Below, piece after piece: positions 1 through 11,724 of a stretch of DNA of 64,000 nt (position 1 is its first letter; the number at the start of each line of letters is the position of its first letter). The DNA comes from Circinella umbellata (taxonomy: Eukaryota > Mucoromycota > Mucoromycetes > Mucorales > Lichtheimiaceae): NCBI GenBank assembly GCA_025093555.1, contig JAIWNF010000067.1, forward strand, positions 164,093-228,092, given 5' to 3'. The notes beneath the pieces are model-generated. The model was not told the DNA's origin. It saw only the letters and a program-made list of their open reading frames with translations, and did not search any database. The position numbers and the translations under genes are program-made.

Positions 1-2546
1 GATCACCAAAGTGCTTGTCAAGCTAGATCCGCTGGTGGATTTGTGGATCAAGTGGGTGATATCTTTTTACGTCACCTTCATCGCTTTTCTGATGCGTATT
101 CTGAATACGGTCCACATGTAGCACTTGCTGAATATTTGTATAAACAAGAAGCTAGCAACAATATATTATTCCAAAACTTCTTGCGCGAGAAAGAAAAGAT
201 GGCTGAATGCCGGAAATTAGCTTTCCGACATTTCATTGTATCACCTGTGACACGGTTGCAACGATATCCTTTATTGATTGATCAAATCTTGAAACGAACC
301 GAGGATGATCACCCAGATAAAGATGATTTGACACGTTGTATTGAAGAAGTACGCGAAATTAGTAGACGCGTAGATGGTTTAGCCGCACAAAAACGTATGA
401 CAGTGCGACTTTATGAAATTAACGATGGCCTTAAATTCAAGACGGGAGAAAAATTTGTTGATTTACGATTACGTGAACGTGGGCGTCAATTATTATTCGA
501 AGGTACATTGACACGACGATCTCATCTAGATACAGTCGAACACCATGTATTTATATTCGACCATTATTTGCTTATCACCAAGCCTAAGGGAGAGAAGCAA
601 TATTTGGTTTGGAAACAACCTATTCCTTTGGAACTGTTACATGTTAGAGATGGTACGGAAGGATTTGCTTTAGGTACCCAGCAACGTACGCAAAATGGTA
701 GTACATTTAATGCGACTGGACTCTCAATGAAGGCATCATCACCATTGAGTCCAGCTACAAGTCCCAAATTATCACCTCAATCTCCAACGGTAGCTCAACC
801 ATTAACACCACCTGCATCTTCTTCTTCTGTGATTATTTTACAACATTTGGGACGATTTGGTGGTGAATATTATTTTAATGCTGCAAGTACACAACAACGT
901 ATGGAATGGAAACAAAAGATCGTTGAAGCCAAAGTAGCTTTAGAAGAAGCCCATCCAGAACGTAAAGTATTTGAAGTTCAATCATTAAGTGATACAACTT
1001 TTGCATTAACAAGTGGACCTGCAAATCATGGAAAAATTTCATGTAGCACAGCATTTAGTAAGTACAAAAAAGAAAAAGCGTATATATATATTTCCTCCGC
1101 ATAAGGTCATCTATTTTTATTGAAGGGGAAAAACTAATTAACTATATGGAAACAAAATAAATTATAATAGTGGGTGCTCGTGGTATCAGGATGATTGCTA
1201 TTGGAACTGATTTAGGGGTCTGGATGGGTGTTGAAGGTGACACAAACAATATACGTCGAGTTTTAACTATTGATGATGTTACTCAAATTGCTGTTCTTGA
1301 GGAATATCATATTTTCCTTGTATTAGCTGGTAAGAAAATAATTTTTATTACTATATAGCAATGGTTTTTTTTATATTCTTGTATATCAAAATTCAGGGAA
1401 CGGTGATGCAAAAAAAAAAAAAAAAAAAAAAAAAGGGGAAGAAAATACTAATAAACTTTTTATACTATTGTTTTTCTATGTTTAATAATATAGATAAAAC
1501 ACTTACAGCATATCCACTTGATTCACTTGATTCAACTGCGCCTATTAAACCCACTGAACGAGCTTCATATAAAATAGCTAGTAACGTATCATTCTTTAAT
1601 GCAGGTGTGTGTGATAAACGAACTCTTGTTCTTATCATGAAAAAGAAAGGTGTGGATAGTTTGTTCCGAGCATTTGAACCTGTCTGTGGTAGTTTACGCG
1701 ATCCACGTAATGCTAAATTCCTTGCAGCAAAAACTGGATTTTTTTCAAAAGCGCCATCATGGTTTAAACTTCATCGAGTAAGCTTTTCTTTCTTTTTCTA
1801 TCGTACCTTATTTGAAAATATAATATTTATTTATGTTTATCACATAGGAATTTTATGTTGGTGCAGAATCTTCATCAATCCAATTCCTTAAAGCAAGACT
1901 TGCCGTTGTTTGCGTGCGAGGATTTGAAATTATTGATCTCAAGCATTTAAATATGAATAGTAACTTACCTGAACTTCAAAATCCTGATTTTGCATTTGTA
2001 TTACAACGAGCTGAACAATTGACACCTTTAGGGATGTTCAAAATCGACAGAGAAAATTATTTACTTTGCTATGATCAATTTGCATTCATGGTTAATATGA
2101 GAGGGCAACTTGTTCGAACCAATTATGTCTGGTAAGTTATAATACATTTTGTATCTAAATAATATTAAAAGAATGCTAAAGTTAATCATTATTACTATAG
2201 GATTGAATGGGAAGGTGCACCCCAATCTGTTGCATTTTCTTACCCATATATTATTGGATTTGATTCTCGATTTATTGAAGTTCGACATGTTGAAACTGTA
2301 AGTGTTATTCGTTATCCTTATACCTTTACACTTAAAATAATACTTTGGACTAATCATCGTTCTTTCTTTTTTCAGGGTGAACTCGTTCAAGTTATTCCTG
2401 GTGAAAACATGCAATGTCTTCAATATAAACAAAATGCTCTTACACCTCCTGTTATTCATGGTTGTATGACACATCCATTCAAACCAGATTATCAACTTGT
2501 TTTCCATTTAGCTTCTGTATTCGAACAGCCTATTCTTTGGCAATAA
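1..2546 (+). CDS. RhoGEF (DH-PH-CNH), 3' part of gene
   Basis: Rho guanine-nucleotide exchange factor of the fungal Rom1/Rom2 type, expected to load GTP on Rho1-like GTPases at the plasma membrane. The reading frame is open from base 1, so the N-terminus lies outside the window. Exons read as 1-1057, 1171-1329, 1494-1777, 1848-2131, 2201-2297 and 2376-2546, each with GTAAGT/GTAAGA-type donors and AG acceptors that keep phase. The first exon holds most of a DH domain (motif SPVTRLQRYPLLIDQIL) followed by a PH domain split by a Ser/Pro-rich insert near bases 720-830. The later exons encode a CNH (citron homology) domain. Intron 1330-1493 contains a run of 22 A. The protein ends in FEQPILWQ at 2546. 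Its exon pattern in the CNH part parallels the paralogue on the minus strand at 5137-10361. Family certain; the exact orthologue is not. Confidence 0.9.
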
Positions 2547-3936
2547 ATAATAATAGTAGGTACAATCGACTATTGATATAATGACCTATCTTGCATTATA
2601 TAACTCATTCATGCTCACATTCACATACACTAAAGACTTTACACAAAAATTCACATAATCTCCATATACATACTCCCAATTACACAACTCATTCATTTTT
2701 CTTTTTTGTTATATTAAAAATCTCCTTCCTTTTCCTTTTTTCTTTATTTTCACATATTATATTATTCATATATATATATATATCCATATATCGCTCTTTT
2801 TTTTTCTTCTCCTTTTAAAAACACCATCCAAAATAGTTATATCACATATCTTTTTTTTATATATAATACTATGCATTACTTTTTTTTCTACAAGTTTTAT
2901 CATTTAAAGAAAAATATATCTTTTTTTTGAGGGGGGGGGTTATATGCCTGTATCATATATAGTGTGGGTTTTTTTTTACCATTGTTTACACTCGTGATAG
3001 ATACCCGGTTTCTTCAATTTGGGAAAAAGAAAAGAAAGAAACGCATTATGGTGCTAAAGCCTCTGAATCTTGGTAGCATTTTCTATCAATAGTAATCAGA
3101 ACATATACAGCCCACAGGTCTATCAAAAAACAAGTAGCATGAATTACTTACGTATCAGTTCCATATCCACTCTATGTCTCGATTATTTGATTACTTCAGA
3201 CACTGTACTGCCTACAAATTTATAATCTAAGTAAAATAGGATTAATTCGTTGATACGTATTGGTTTTAAAAATATTATTTAGTACGTTCGATGGCTAATT
3301 ATTATTACGTTCTATTAATATTAGTTTCTTTTGAAAGGAGTAGTTTGAGTAAAATTTGTGGCTATGCGCATCATTTACTTATTATAGCTCAACCTTTTTC
3401 TTATTAATGAACTACCAAGTTTCCTTATTCCATTCTTTTTGTGGCGTTAAATAAAAGGCTCCGTATTAGCACATTTTCTATTATTATACTAAAAGAAAAA
3501 GGCAAATGACCTATATTTCTTTTATTAGGGTCCAGTCGTGTGAAGAGGATGCTTTTTTTAACTTCGTTGACGTATTAAGTATACTGTAAAAAAAATGAGC
3601 TATTTTCTTATTATAATAGTGATAACATTTTTATTATTAATGCTGTTACTTGTAACTATCAAACCGTGTTCTGATGTGGATAACCATCAATCAAAGCAAA
3701 GGGGAATGATACGAGACAGCTTATATCTTTTTTTTATTGATCAGCAAAGGGATATCATTAAGGCGCGGGAAAGTTTTTTTTTCTTTCGCTAACAAATTAG
3801 GTTTTTGTACCTCATCATTACCAATATAACGCATTCGCGTTATGATGAAGTGCTTTTGTAGCCATATAAAAAAAGTTTTTTTTTTACTCTTTCCATATTT
3901 TCTTTTCCTTTAACTATCCTAATATAATTATACGTA
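2547..3936. other. Intergenic, AT-rich
   Basis: About 1.4 kb between the RhoGEF stop and the SDR start. It is T-rich with homopolymer runs. The short open frame at 3595-3792 has a hydrophobic start but no recognisable family and atypical composition, so no gene is called. The last 120 bases contain the likely SDR promoter. Confidence 0.6.
3821..3872 (+). promoter_or_regulatory. Putative promoter elements of the NmrA-like gene
   Basis: A CCAAT pentamer (3821-3825) abuts a perfect 7-bp inverted repeat with a 4-base loop (ATAACGC attc GCGTTAT, 3826-3843). An ATATAAAA box follows at about 3863, some 70 bases before the ATG at 3937. The spacing suits a fungal promoter; the role of the palindrome as an operator is inference. 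Confidence 0.35.
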
Positions 3937-4791
3937 ATGTCAAGACTATATGTAATTGGTGGAACCGGTACAGTTGGATCTCTTGTTGTTCAAGAACTTG
4001 TTAAGCAAAAAGGGACTCAGGTAACAGTTTATGCTCGTTCTCCCGCAAAAGTTTTCCAAGCAGATAATGTAACTGTCGTTCAGGGTGATTTGGACGATTT
4101 GACCCCATTTGAAAAATCAATTTCTGGCCACGATCGTCTCTTCCTCCTAATCCCTGATCGTTCGGACTTGGACAAGATTATGATTACTATTAGTAAAATA
4201 GCTTACGTTGCGGGAATCAAACAAATTGTTGATATTTCTTCCACAACATTACCTTCACGTACCTTTAGTATTGATCATAAACATCATGTTGCCGAAGAAA
4301 TCATTTATGCTATTGCTAAGCGTGGTGCTTATACTTCAATTCGCCCAACTAATTTCATGACTAATACTCTGTTCCTTGCTTATACCATTAAAAATCATGA
4401 CTTTATTATGGATTCTGCTGATCCAGAAGAACTTCAAGAATGGATATCTCCTTTTGATATTGCTCAAGTAGCAGCAAGAATCTTACAAGATCCTATCGAA
4501 AAACATGGAGATGCTGCTTATGAATTAACTGGTGATCTTAAAACACCATTACAACGTGCATCTATTCTTTCCAATGTATTGGGTCGTACTATCACTTATA
4601 AGCAAGTATCAGCTCAAGAATTATATGATCACTTTTTCGAATTTACCAAAAACCATAATATTTCCTACTTCTTGTCAACTTTTCAGCGTTCTAATCCAGT
4701 GACGCGAGGATTATCTGTGTTGCTGGGAGGTAGACTTCCTGAGTCATATGAAACATGGGCTACCAAAAATAAACAAGCTTTTTTGAAATAA
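3937..4791 (+). CDS. NmrA-like NAD(P)-binding protein (atypical SDR)
   Basis: Single-exon, 284-codon protein. The N-terminus carries a Rossmann nucleotide-binding motif of the form GxxGxxG (G8, G11, G14 in VIGGTGTVG), followed by the beta-alpha pattern typical of NmrA/HSCARG-type atypical short-chain dehydrogenases. An acidic switch follows (VQGDLDD, about residues 50-56), then a central DISS strand and a C-terminal substrate-side region. Length fits the family (about 280-300). Such proteins bind NAD(P)(H) as redox sensors or reduce small quinones; the sequence does not decide which. It sits alone between two convergent RhoGEF genes. Confidence 0.88.
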   Translation: MSRLYVIGGTGTVGSLVVQELVKQKGTQVTVYARSPAKVFQADNVTVVQGDLDDLTPFEKSISGHDRLFLLIPDRSDLDKIMITISKIAYVAGIKQIVDISSTTLPSRTFSIDHKHHVAEEIIYAIAKRGAYTSIRPTNFMTNTLFLAYTIKNHDFIMDSADPEELQEWISPFDIAQVAARILQDPIEKHGDAAYELTGDLKTPLQRASILSNVLGRTITYKQVSAQELYDHFFEFTKNHNISYFLSTFQRSNPVTRGLSVLLGGRLPESYETWATKNKQAFLK

Positions 4792-5000
4792 ATAATAGCC
4801 ATTTTTTAAACTAGTATAAGTAGTAATCAATAAATTATTATATATTATTATTTGTATATGCTCTTTTTTCTCTGTAAATTAATAAGAGGAACTAATAACT
4901 GAAAAGTAGAAGGTTTAAAAAGGAGAAAGGAGAAAAGGGTGTTTTATGCCATGTAATTAATTCTAATACATTTCTGATATGTATGAATATAAAAAATATG

Positions 5001-5025
5001 AGAGAGAGAGAGAGAGAGAGAGAGA
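5001..5025. repeat. (AG)n microsatellite
   Basis: Perfect AG dinucleotide run just beyond the 3' end of the minus-strand RhoGEF gene. It produces spurious Ser/Leu-rich reading frames. Confidence 0.95.
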
Positions 5026-5136
5026 AGGTTGTGAAGGGGAAAACAAAAAGGTGGATATGAAATAATATACAAAAGAAATAAATAGGGAATAAGAAGGGGG
5101 GCAAGAAGGAAATATGAAATAATAAGAGAATGAAAT

Positions 5137-8100
5137 TTAAATAAACTTCAATTGATAAATAAGCTCGTTTCCAGTAACAGGATCATCCATTACACAGTTA
5201 ATGTTATTATGTGCGTCCGGCTGAAGACATCGAATATTATTACCAGTAATAATTTGAGCTACGTTACCCTATATATCATATTACCCACGTACTTAGAATC
5301 ATATATATAAGCTTGTACCCAACAAAATAAATAAAAATAACAACTTACGGTATCAATGTGTCGTACTTCAATAAATGTTGGATCAAACGCAATAATATAA
5401 GGTGTTTGGAATGCAAACGAAATAGGATTACCTTCCCAACAAATCATCCAATCTTCTCGTACTCTTCTTCCTTTTTTATCAATATAAAAAGCAATTTCTA
5501 AATAACAAAAATGATCATCATCTTTAAGTTAATCGTATAATTTAAAGAAAAAAAAGAGTGATACGTATGTTTTTTATCAACGTAATTATATCAATATGTT
5601 CGCTTTTTTTTACCGTTATAACATAGTAAGATATTGCCATCATGACGAAACATTGTAATTGGCTTCAAGCTTTCACGATGAAGAACTTGTTGGTGACGAT
5701 CATCACTTGGATCCAAAACACCTAATTAAAAAGATAACAGAAAGAGAATCTCAGTAAAATAAATAACTGTGTGAGATTTATTTAAATAACGATAAAGCTT
5801 ACTTTGTACTTCAGTTGTTCCAAGATCAACCATTTGAAATCCTTTAGGACAGCCCACACAAATAATATTTCTGAAGAACTGGATAGATGATGCAACCCCA
5901 GGTATATAGCTAATAATAATAGATTAACTATTATTTTCTTTTGGTAGAATTAAATATATAAAGCGTTAGATATCACAAAAATTATACACTTACAGATCTT
6001 TATAAATTCGAAGTGAGTCATGTGGACCTCTAATAAGTCTACCAAGATTATGTGGTTGTGGTTCCAAAGCACGTATAGTTGAGGTCATTGCATTTTGTCG
6101 AACAAAACAAACTAATGTTTTTTCAGCAGCAGAAGAGCGTTGAATTTTACCGATTTTAAAAAAGGATACATGGCTGTTGATTTTTCGTCCGGCATTTCCA
6201 GCACGTCGATTGCTATTAGTGTTTTTACTACTACCCGCCAATTCAGGATCCAAAAGTAAAGTATCCAATGAATAAACATAAAAAGCCTTATCTGCAAGTA
6301 CCAACAATAAGCGATTGGTTCCTGTCCCTTCAAGAACATCAATTTGTGAAACTTTCTCTAAGGCCAGAATCCGTATAAAATTCATTTTTCTTTTTACATA
6401 AACACCTTGGTCACTACCAAATATCAAAGATTTTCCACCATCTTTATGATAATTAGTATTATTAGACTGACAAAAAGAAGCTACTAATTAACAGCAGCGT
6501 ACGATAATATTATATATTATTCTAATTACCATAGGTTGCAGTACATCGAAGCTTATTGAATACGGTAAAGAAATTATCGTTAATAGAAACCAATTCAACA
6601 ACCTTGTTTTTTTCCATTAATACTTGCTGTTGATTTTGAATATTTACAATCCATTGTCTACGAATAGCCATTGTTGTTGCGTAAAGGGTAATAGGAGTTG
6701 TTCCATGTTTGCCAAGATGAGAGAAACATAATGGATACCCAAGTTTGCTGCTATAGTTATAGCCGCTGTTACCATTGTTGTTATTGTTAACTGTGGTAGT
6801 ACTTGTACTTGCAGAAGGAGAAGGAGGTGAGGGAGATGTTGGTATGCTAATACTATCCATACTACCAACAGAGGTAAAAGAATCTTTACTCGTACGACTA
6901 TAAGGTAAGATTGAACTAGAGCGTTTTGCCAAATCTGGGAATGAGATGGAAAGTAAGGCAAGAGGAATTGGCTAGATTTGAAAGTTAAATACATATACGT
7001 TACTACCAGGATATATGTTACTTCGGTTTTAACAAATGACAATTTAATAATTCATAATTATCATTACCTTGCGATAGAGTTTATACTGTTCATTATTATT
7101 TACAAATTTTTGTTTTGTGATGACTAGATAATGATCGAGCAAAAATAAAAGTATATCAGATGATTCTAATGAACCACTAGTACCGCCTTTCTTCTTTAAT
7201 GCACCTTTGAATACTAATTTTCGACTTTCTGCTCGCAATCCCAAACCCTAAATATATATTCAAATATTTGTTAATATACAACATATAGTTATTGAATAGA
7301 TAAATATACACATGGAATAATATATAAGTATATAACTTTACCACCATATCGGGCTGTCTATGATTAATCAAACGTTGCTCCAACAAGTATAAATTATGTC
7401 TGCTTTCTGTTTTACCGGTTTCTCGATTTACAATGGTAAGAAAATTAGCAATAATTTTCATAGCTTTGGATATATTTTCTTGATCTGGATGATCCTTGGG
7501 TGTATGTCTTAAAACTTCTCGTAGTATTAAGTTATATCGTCCTAATCGTGTTGTCGGTTTCGTGAGATATCCATTGAGCTCCAATTTACGTGATATTTTC
7601 AATCGTTCAGTTTTCTATACATACAATTATTATTTTATATGTATATATTTTCATATATGTTATTATCAATCTATTATTTATGTTTCTCAAAAAAGATATT
7701 ATATTTAGAAAACAATACCTGGACAAATTTAGCAAACTCGGGATTCGTTGATTTCTCCGTTTCAAAAATATGTTTTCCAATCACTTGATGAGCACCATAA
7801 CGAACAAAAGGTTCAAATTTAGCCGCAAAATTCACCATCACATCACCAATTTCATATATATCTGAGTCGATGGCTTGCCGTTTTTGTAGAGATTGAGATA
7901 AACTGGAGTTAATTTTATAAATCTCAATAATATTCCAAAATACTTGGTCGACAAATTCATCACGATCGCTTTGATCTTCAGATATGATGGGTTCTTTCAA
8001 TAATGGATTAATCCAGTGCTGAAATAATTACGCACAAAAATAAAGTAAAAATTTGGGACATGTGGCAGTGTGTTAATAGTGGAGTTACTGTATCAATGAA

Positions 8101-10361
8101 CTTTATATAAAATATACCTTTTTGAGATAAAGTAAATCATTAACAAAATCCTTTTCAGTATATATAAGTTCAAATATATTTTCTTGACGACGTATCTCTT
8201 GTTTATCCATTGATTCTATCGAAGCTTTTGGTACTGTATAAATCCAAAGACGTTCCTCCTTTTTTTCGGGCGAGTTAAAAAAAATAGATATGCAAGTTAA
8301 TTGACGTTTTAATTAGAATATTTTATTTTTATTTTATTTACCTCCTCTGCAAATAATGATGATTTACTACTCGATCGACCGTGATGATAAGCAGGGCATC
8401 TTGCAGTACGGGTTTGTTCTGATCGTCGAGGACATGATACGCTATAACAGAGTGTATCACGTGTACATGTAGGTGAATAGCAATCAGTCAAAACTGTGAA
8501 TACACCATTAGGTATACCATCATAATCATTCTTATTCATGTGACTATGGTCATCATCGTTTGTAAAATTAACACTGGAAAGATCCTCTCTTATGTTATCA
8601 GCGTCATCATGAAGAAGTGGCGTTGAAGTATTATTGCTGTTAGTGTCGTTATCATCGACCTGTCCTTTTTCTTCTTGCCATTGCTTTTGTTTTTGCGTAG
8701 CAATCATATTCAATTGATACAACTCATGACTTGAATCACGTAACCGATGCTCATAATTAACATCATGGAAGAATTTTTGAGCGTCTAAAGCGCGACCCAA
8801 TAATAATGCCAAATTTCTATCTGCTGTTTTAATGATGTATGCGAGCTTATCCTAAAAATAACAACATCGATTTATAAATATATCAGCGATAAAGAATTTA
8901 TATATACGCCGCAGAGAGGGGTCAAATCAGCCTTTTTTTCCCATGTAATAAACAAACATCATGAAACCTACTACTGCCTCACGTCCATCAAATGCATTCG
9001 AATATTCAATATTATCCTTTGTCTTGGTATTCATTACAACACGTTCACGAAATGCTTCAGATACTTTAGATAAAAGTGCCGGATATACGATAGGTTTACG
9101 ATCTTTTACTGTCATGGCAACAGCAGCTACTGCATCTGATAATGATGAATGATAATGTTGATAAGATGATATTTCTTGTTGTTGATGTATCGATGATGGG
9201 TTTGGTGATTGTGCTTTTAATTGTAGCGGTTGCTGAGTTGCTAGTAAATTGTCAGAATTTTGATGGTGCTGGTGCTGATGCTGGTGCTGGTGTTGTCGAT
9301 TCGATGTTCCTGTTACTGCTCTATCAAAAGAAGAAGATAAAGATCGTTCTTCATGGGATCGTCGATACAAAGATATTGATCGTCGATTCGATTTAGCTGA
9401 TGCTAAGTTATATATACTTTCGGCTGAACGTCTTAATGGAATAGATAAAGAAATAGATGCCTCTGGTCGAAGTGATCCTCCGTTGCCTGCCCCGATATTA
9501 TCTAAAAATATAAATAAATAAAAGATATTAGAAAAAAAAAAGATGCAGGGAGGTCAAATGAAATATAGTTTGAAAAATAGTGTTTATATTTTTAGAATAC
9601 TATTGTTCTTTTTTGCCGTTATTTGGAACTACTTATTTACTCATTGACATTGCGGATAGTCGTGCACGCATGGGAGCCGTCGATTTGGATAATTTCGATA
9701 ACAAACTACCACTTGTATTACTACCGGTACTACTATTACTACTAATCGAACCTCTTCTTTTTTGTTGAAGATATTTTTCATCCTCGTGATAATGGTGTTG
9801 CTCTAGTTGTTGTTGACTATTATCTTCTTCCACAATAATTTTAGGCTCAGTGATATTTATCTTTGGTCGAAAAAGCGTGCCTGCACGCGATAAACGTCTC
9901 AATGCTGATGATCCTGTTCTTTGTAATGATATTGCTGATTGCTTTTTCTTTTTTTCTTTTTCTTCTTCTGCTTTATTATCATCCTTATCATCCTCTTTTA
10001 CGTTCTCCCTATTTTTAGCTATAGTCAAAAGTGGTGGTTGTTGTTGTTTGGGTAACATACTCGAACCTGTTTGCACGCTTATACTGGCTATATTATTATT
10101 ACGGGATAGGACGAAGTTACTTGTATCGTGGTTGTTGTTGATAGTAATACGCTCAACAGTAGCGGTATTTGTATTAGCAATAATAGTGCCAGTGTTGGTA
10201 CTGCTATTACTACTACTAATGCCTCCTTTTCCTTTTTCTTTTTCTTCTACTTCTTCTTTTGTTGCTATAATATTATGTTGTTGGTCATGAGTGGAATGAG
10301 ACATCTTTAAGGTAGCATGATCAATAACGGTAACTGATGAGCCATGACTGTCGGGATGCAT
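5137..10361 (-). CDS. RhoGEF with DEP, DH, PH and CNH domains (complete)
   Basis: Complete Rho exchange factor of the Rom2 type, paralogous to the gene at 1-2546. Exons on the minus strand: 10361-9641, 9501-8972, 8851-8342, 8258-8118, 8018-7719, 7614-7342, 7247-7068, 6971-6530, 6483-5994, 5909-5803, 5721-5614, 5497-5349 and 5268-5137. They sum to 4083 bases (1360 residues plus stop) with no internal stop. An in-frame TAA precedes the chosen ATG. Residues 1-240 are low-complexity Ser/Asn/Lys; a DEP domain lies near 375-450 and is followed by a Cys-rich motif (CYSPTC...CPRRS). DH is about 610-800 (TRLGRYNLIL), PH about 830-1030, CNH about 1040-1360. The acceptor of exon 4 is ambiguous between 8258 and 8255 (one residue). 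One intron (6484-6529) is only 46 bp. The role is expected to be Rho1 activation in cell-wall integrity signalling. Confidence 0.92.
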
Positions 10362-10604
10362 TGCTGAGTATTATTTTATGCAGTTTTTAACCATGAAAGC
10401 GCGAAAAAAGAGGAGAGAGAAAAAAGGGATTGAAAAAAAAAGTATTTTAAGATAAAAAAAATGTAAAAAAGGGAGAAAAAAGCTCAATCTTTTATTACTT
10501 GGTAGTAGCAACAGTTTAGCAGAATCAACTTCTCCGCAACCCCCCCCTTTCTTTTATTAACAATTCAGGTGAACAATTGTAAGTTTATTTATTATAATTA
10601 CTTA

Positions 10605-11318
10605 TTATTTGATTCTATTATTGTGAATTGTTGCTTGAAAAGATAAACCATCTTGAATTGTGGATTGCTTATTGATTTTTCGATGTTGCTCACCGGTTAC
10701 GATGGATTCCAATATCTCACCTGAACCTTTAACCAATCTATAAATATACACTATAAATATCTGATGTTACATTTCTCTTTCTATATTATATAAATATTAA
10801 ATTATACGTCACCGTGTTCTTCCTGTTTGTGGATCATATTCTCGTCGAATTACGGATCGTTGCTTATCATAAGACTCTTTTGTCTGAGGAATCATAGCTT
10901 CTCGTCGTTGCTTATTAATTCCTTCTTGTTCATGATGATACTTGCTATTCTTAATATTTCTTTTTTCTCTCTTTTTATGATCATCATCATCTTCTATAGT
11001 CTTGTTGTATTGTTTCGCAAGTTGCTTCAGCTTTTCCAATGTATCGTTGTCACTCTGTGTATTCTCAGTAACGGTAATATTGTTTTCTTTTTTATTCGAA
11101 TAAGAAGACGCGTGTTCTGAATGTTTATGTTTATGTTTATGTTTTCGGTGATGGCGGTGATCACGACGTAAATCACCATGTCGATGACGTTTACTACTAC
11201 GATGGTGAGAAGAATATTGATCGCTATCAGAAGAATGGTGGTGATGGTGTCGTTTCTTTCTCATGGTGGTACCGTTGATACTACTACTGGTACTCGAATC
11301 TCTTTTTCGTTCATCCAT
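10605..11318 (-). CDS. ARL6IP4/SRp25-like basic nuclear protein
   Basis: Two exons (11318-10813 and 10737-10605; 639 bases, 212 residues). The N-terminal half is extremely rich in His, Lys, Arg, Ser and Asp (runs such as KHKHKHK), like SR-type splicing proteins. The conserved part is the C-terminal 70 residues: Met-Pro-x-Thr-Lys-x-x-Tyr, then [15 protein letters not shown], then [13 protein letters not shown] and HRKINKQ. This is the signature of the ARL6IP4 (SR-25) splicing-regulator C-terminus. The donor is a weak GTGACG, forced because read-through meets TGA at once. The gene is divergent from the PPS1-like gene with about 400 bp between starts. Expected role: nuclear speckle or pre-mRNA splicing; function in fungi is inference. 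Confidence 0.82.
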
Positions 11319-11724
11319 TTTTTTTTCTTGGAAGTAAAAAGAAAAAAAAGATTGATAAAAAAGGAAAGTGTCCCAGGTTTTATATAGGTTCAGTTCCGAA
11401 ATTGTGATAGTGTTACACAACCAAAAATCAAAGACCAACAGCAATGTTTGCAATGTTTGGGAACATAATAGTAAATGCATGGATCATAGTATTTACTTTT
11501 TATATAACGAAAGAACAATTTATTATTCTATATCATTATCAGTTATTAAAAAAATAAATAAGGAAAGCAAAAGAAGTGAAAAAATCACAAATATAGCAAA
11601 TAAAAAAAAAATCACTTGAACCAAAAAGTTTAATTTTTTGAGATACCGTGCCGTCTTAGCTGATTCGTTCGTTTTCTCTTATTTTAACCTTTCTCAACTC
11701 CCCACCCCTTTTTTTTTCTTGGGT
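11319..11724. promoter_or_regulatory. Shared divergent promoter region
   Basis: About 400 bp separate the ARL6IP4-like ATG (minus) from the PPS1-like ATG (plus). It is AT-rich, with a pyrimidine tract (CCCCACCCC then T8) just before the 11,725 ATG. The plus reading frame stays open upstream to 11,638 without an ATG, so 11,725 is taken as the start. No specific operator is recognised. Confidence 0.4.

Noticed and set aside
1361..1891. Open frame beginning in a poly-A run within the first RhoGEF
   Set aside because: It spans an intron and exon 3 of the gene; the Lys run is translation of the A tract.
3595..3792. 65-codon frame with hydrophobic start
   Set aside because: No family, poor context, T-rich composition; taken as chance.
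10827..11120. Plus-strand frames opposite the ARL6IP4-like gene and the RhoGEF N-terminus
   Set aside because: Antisense shadows of low-complexity coding sequence.
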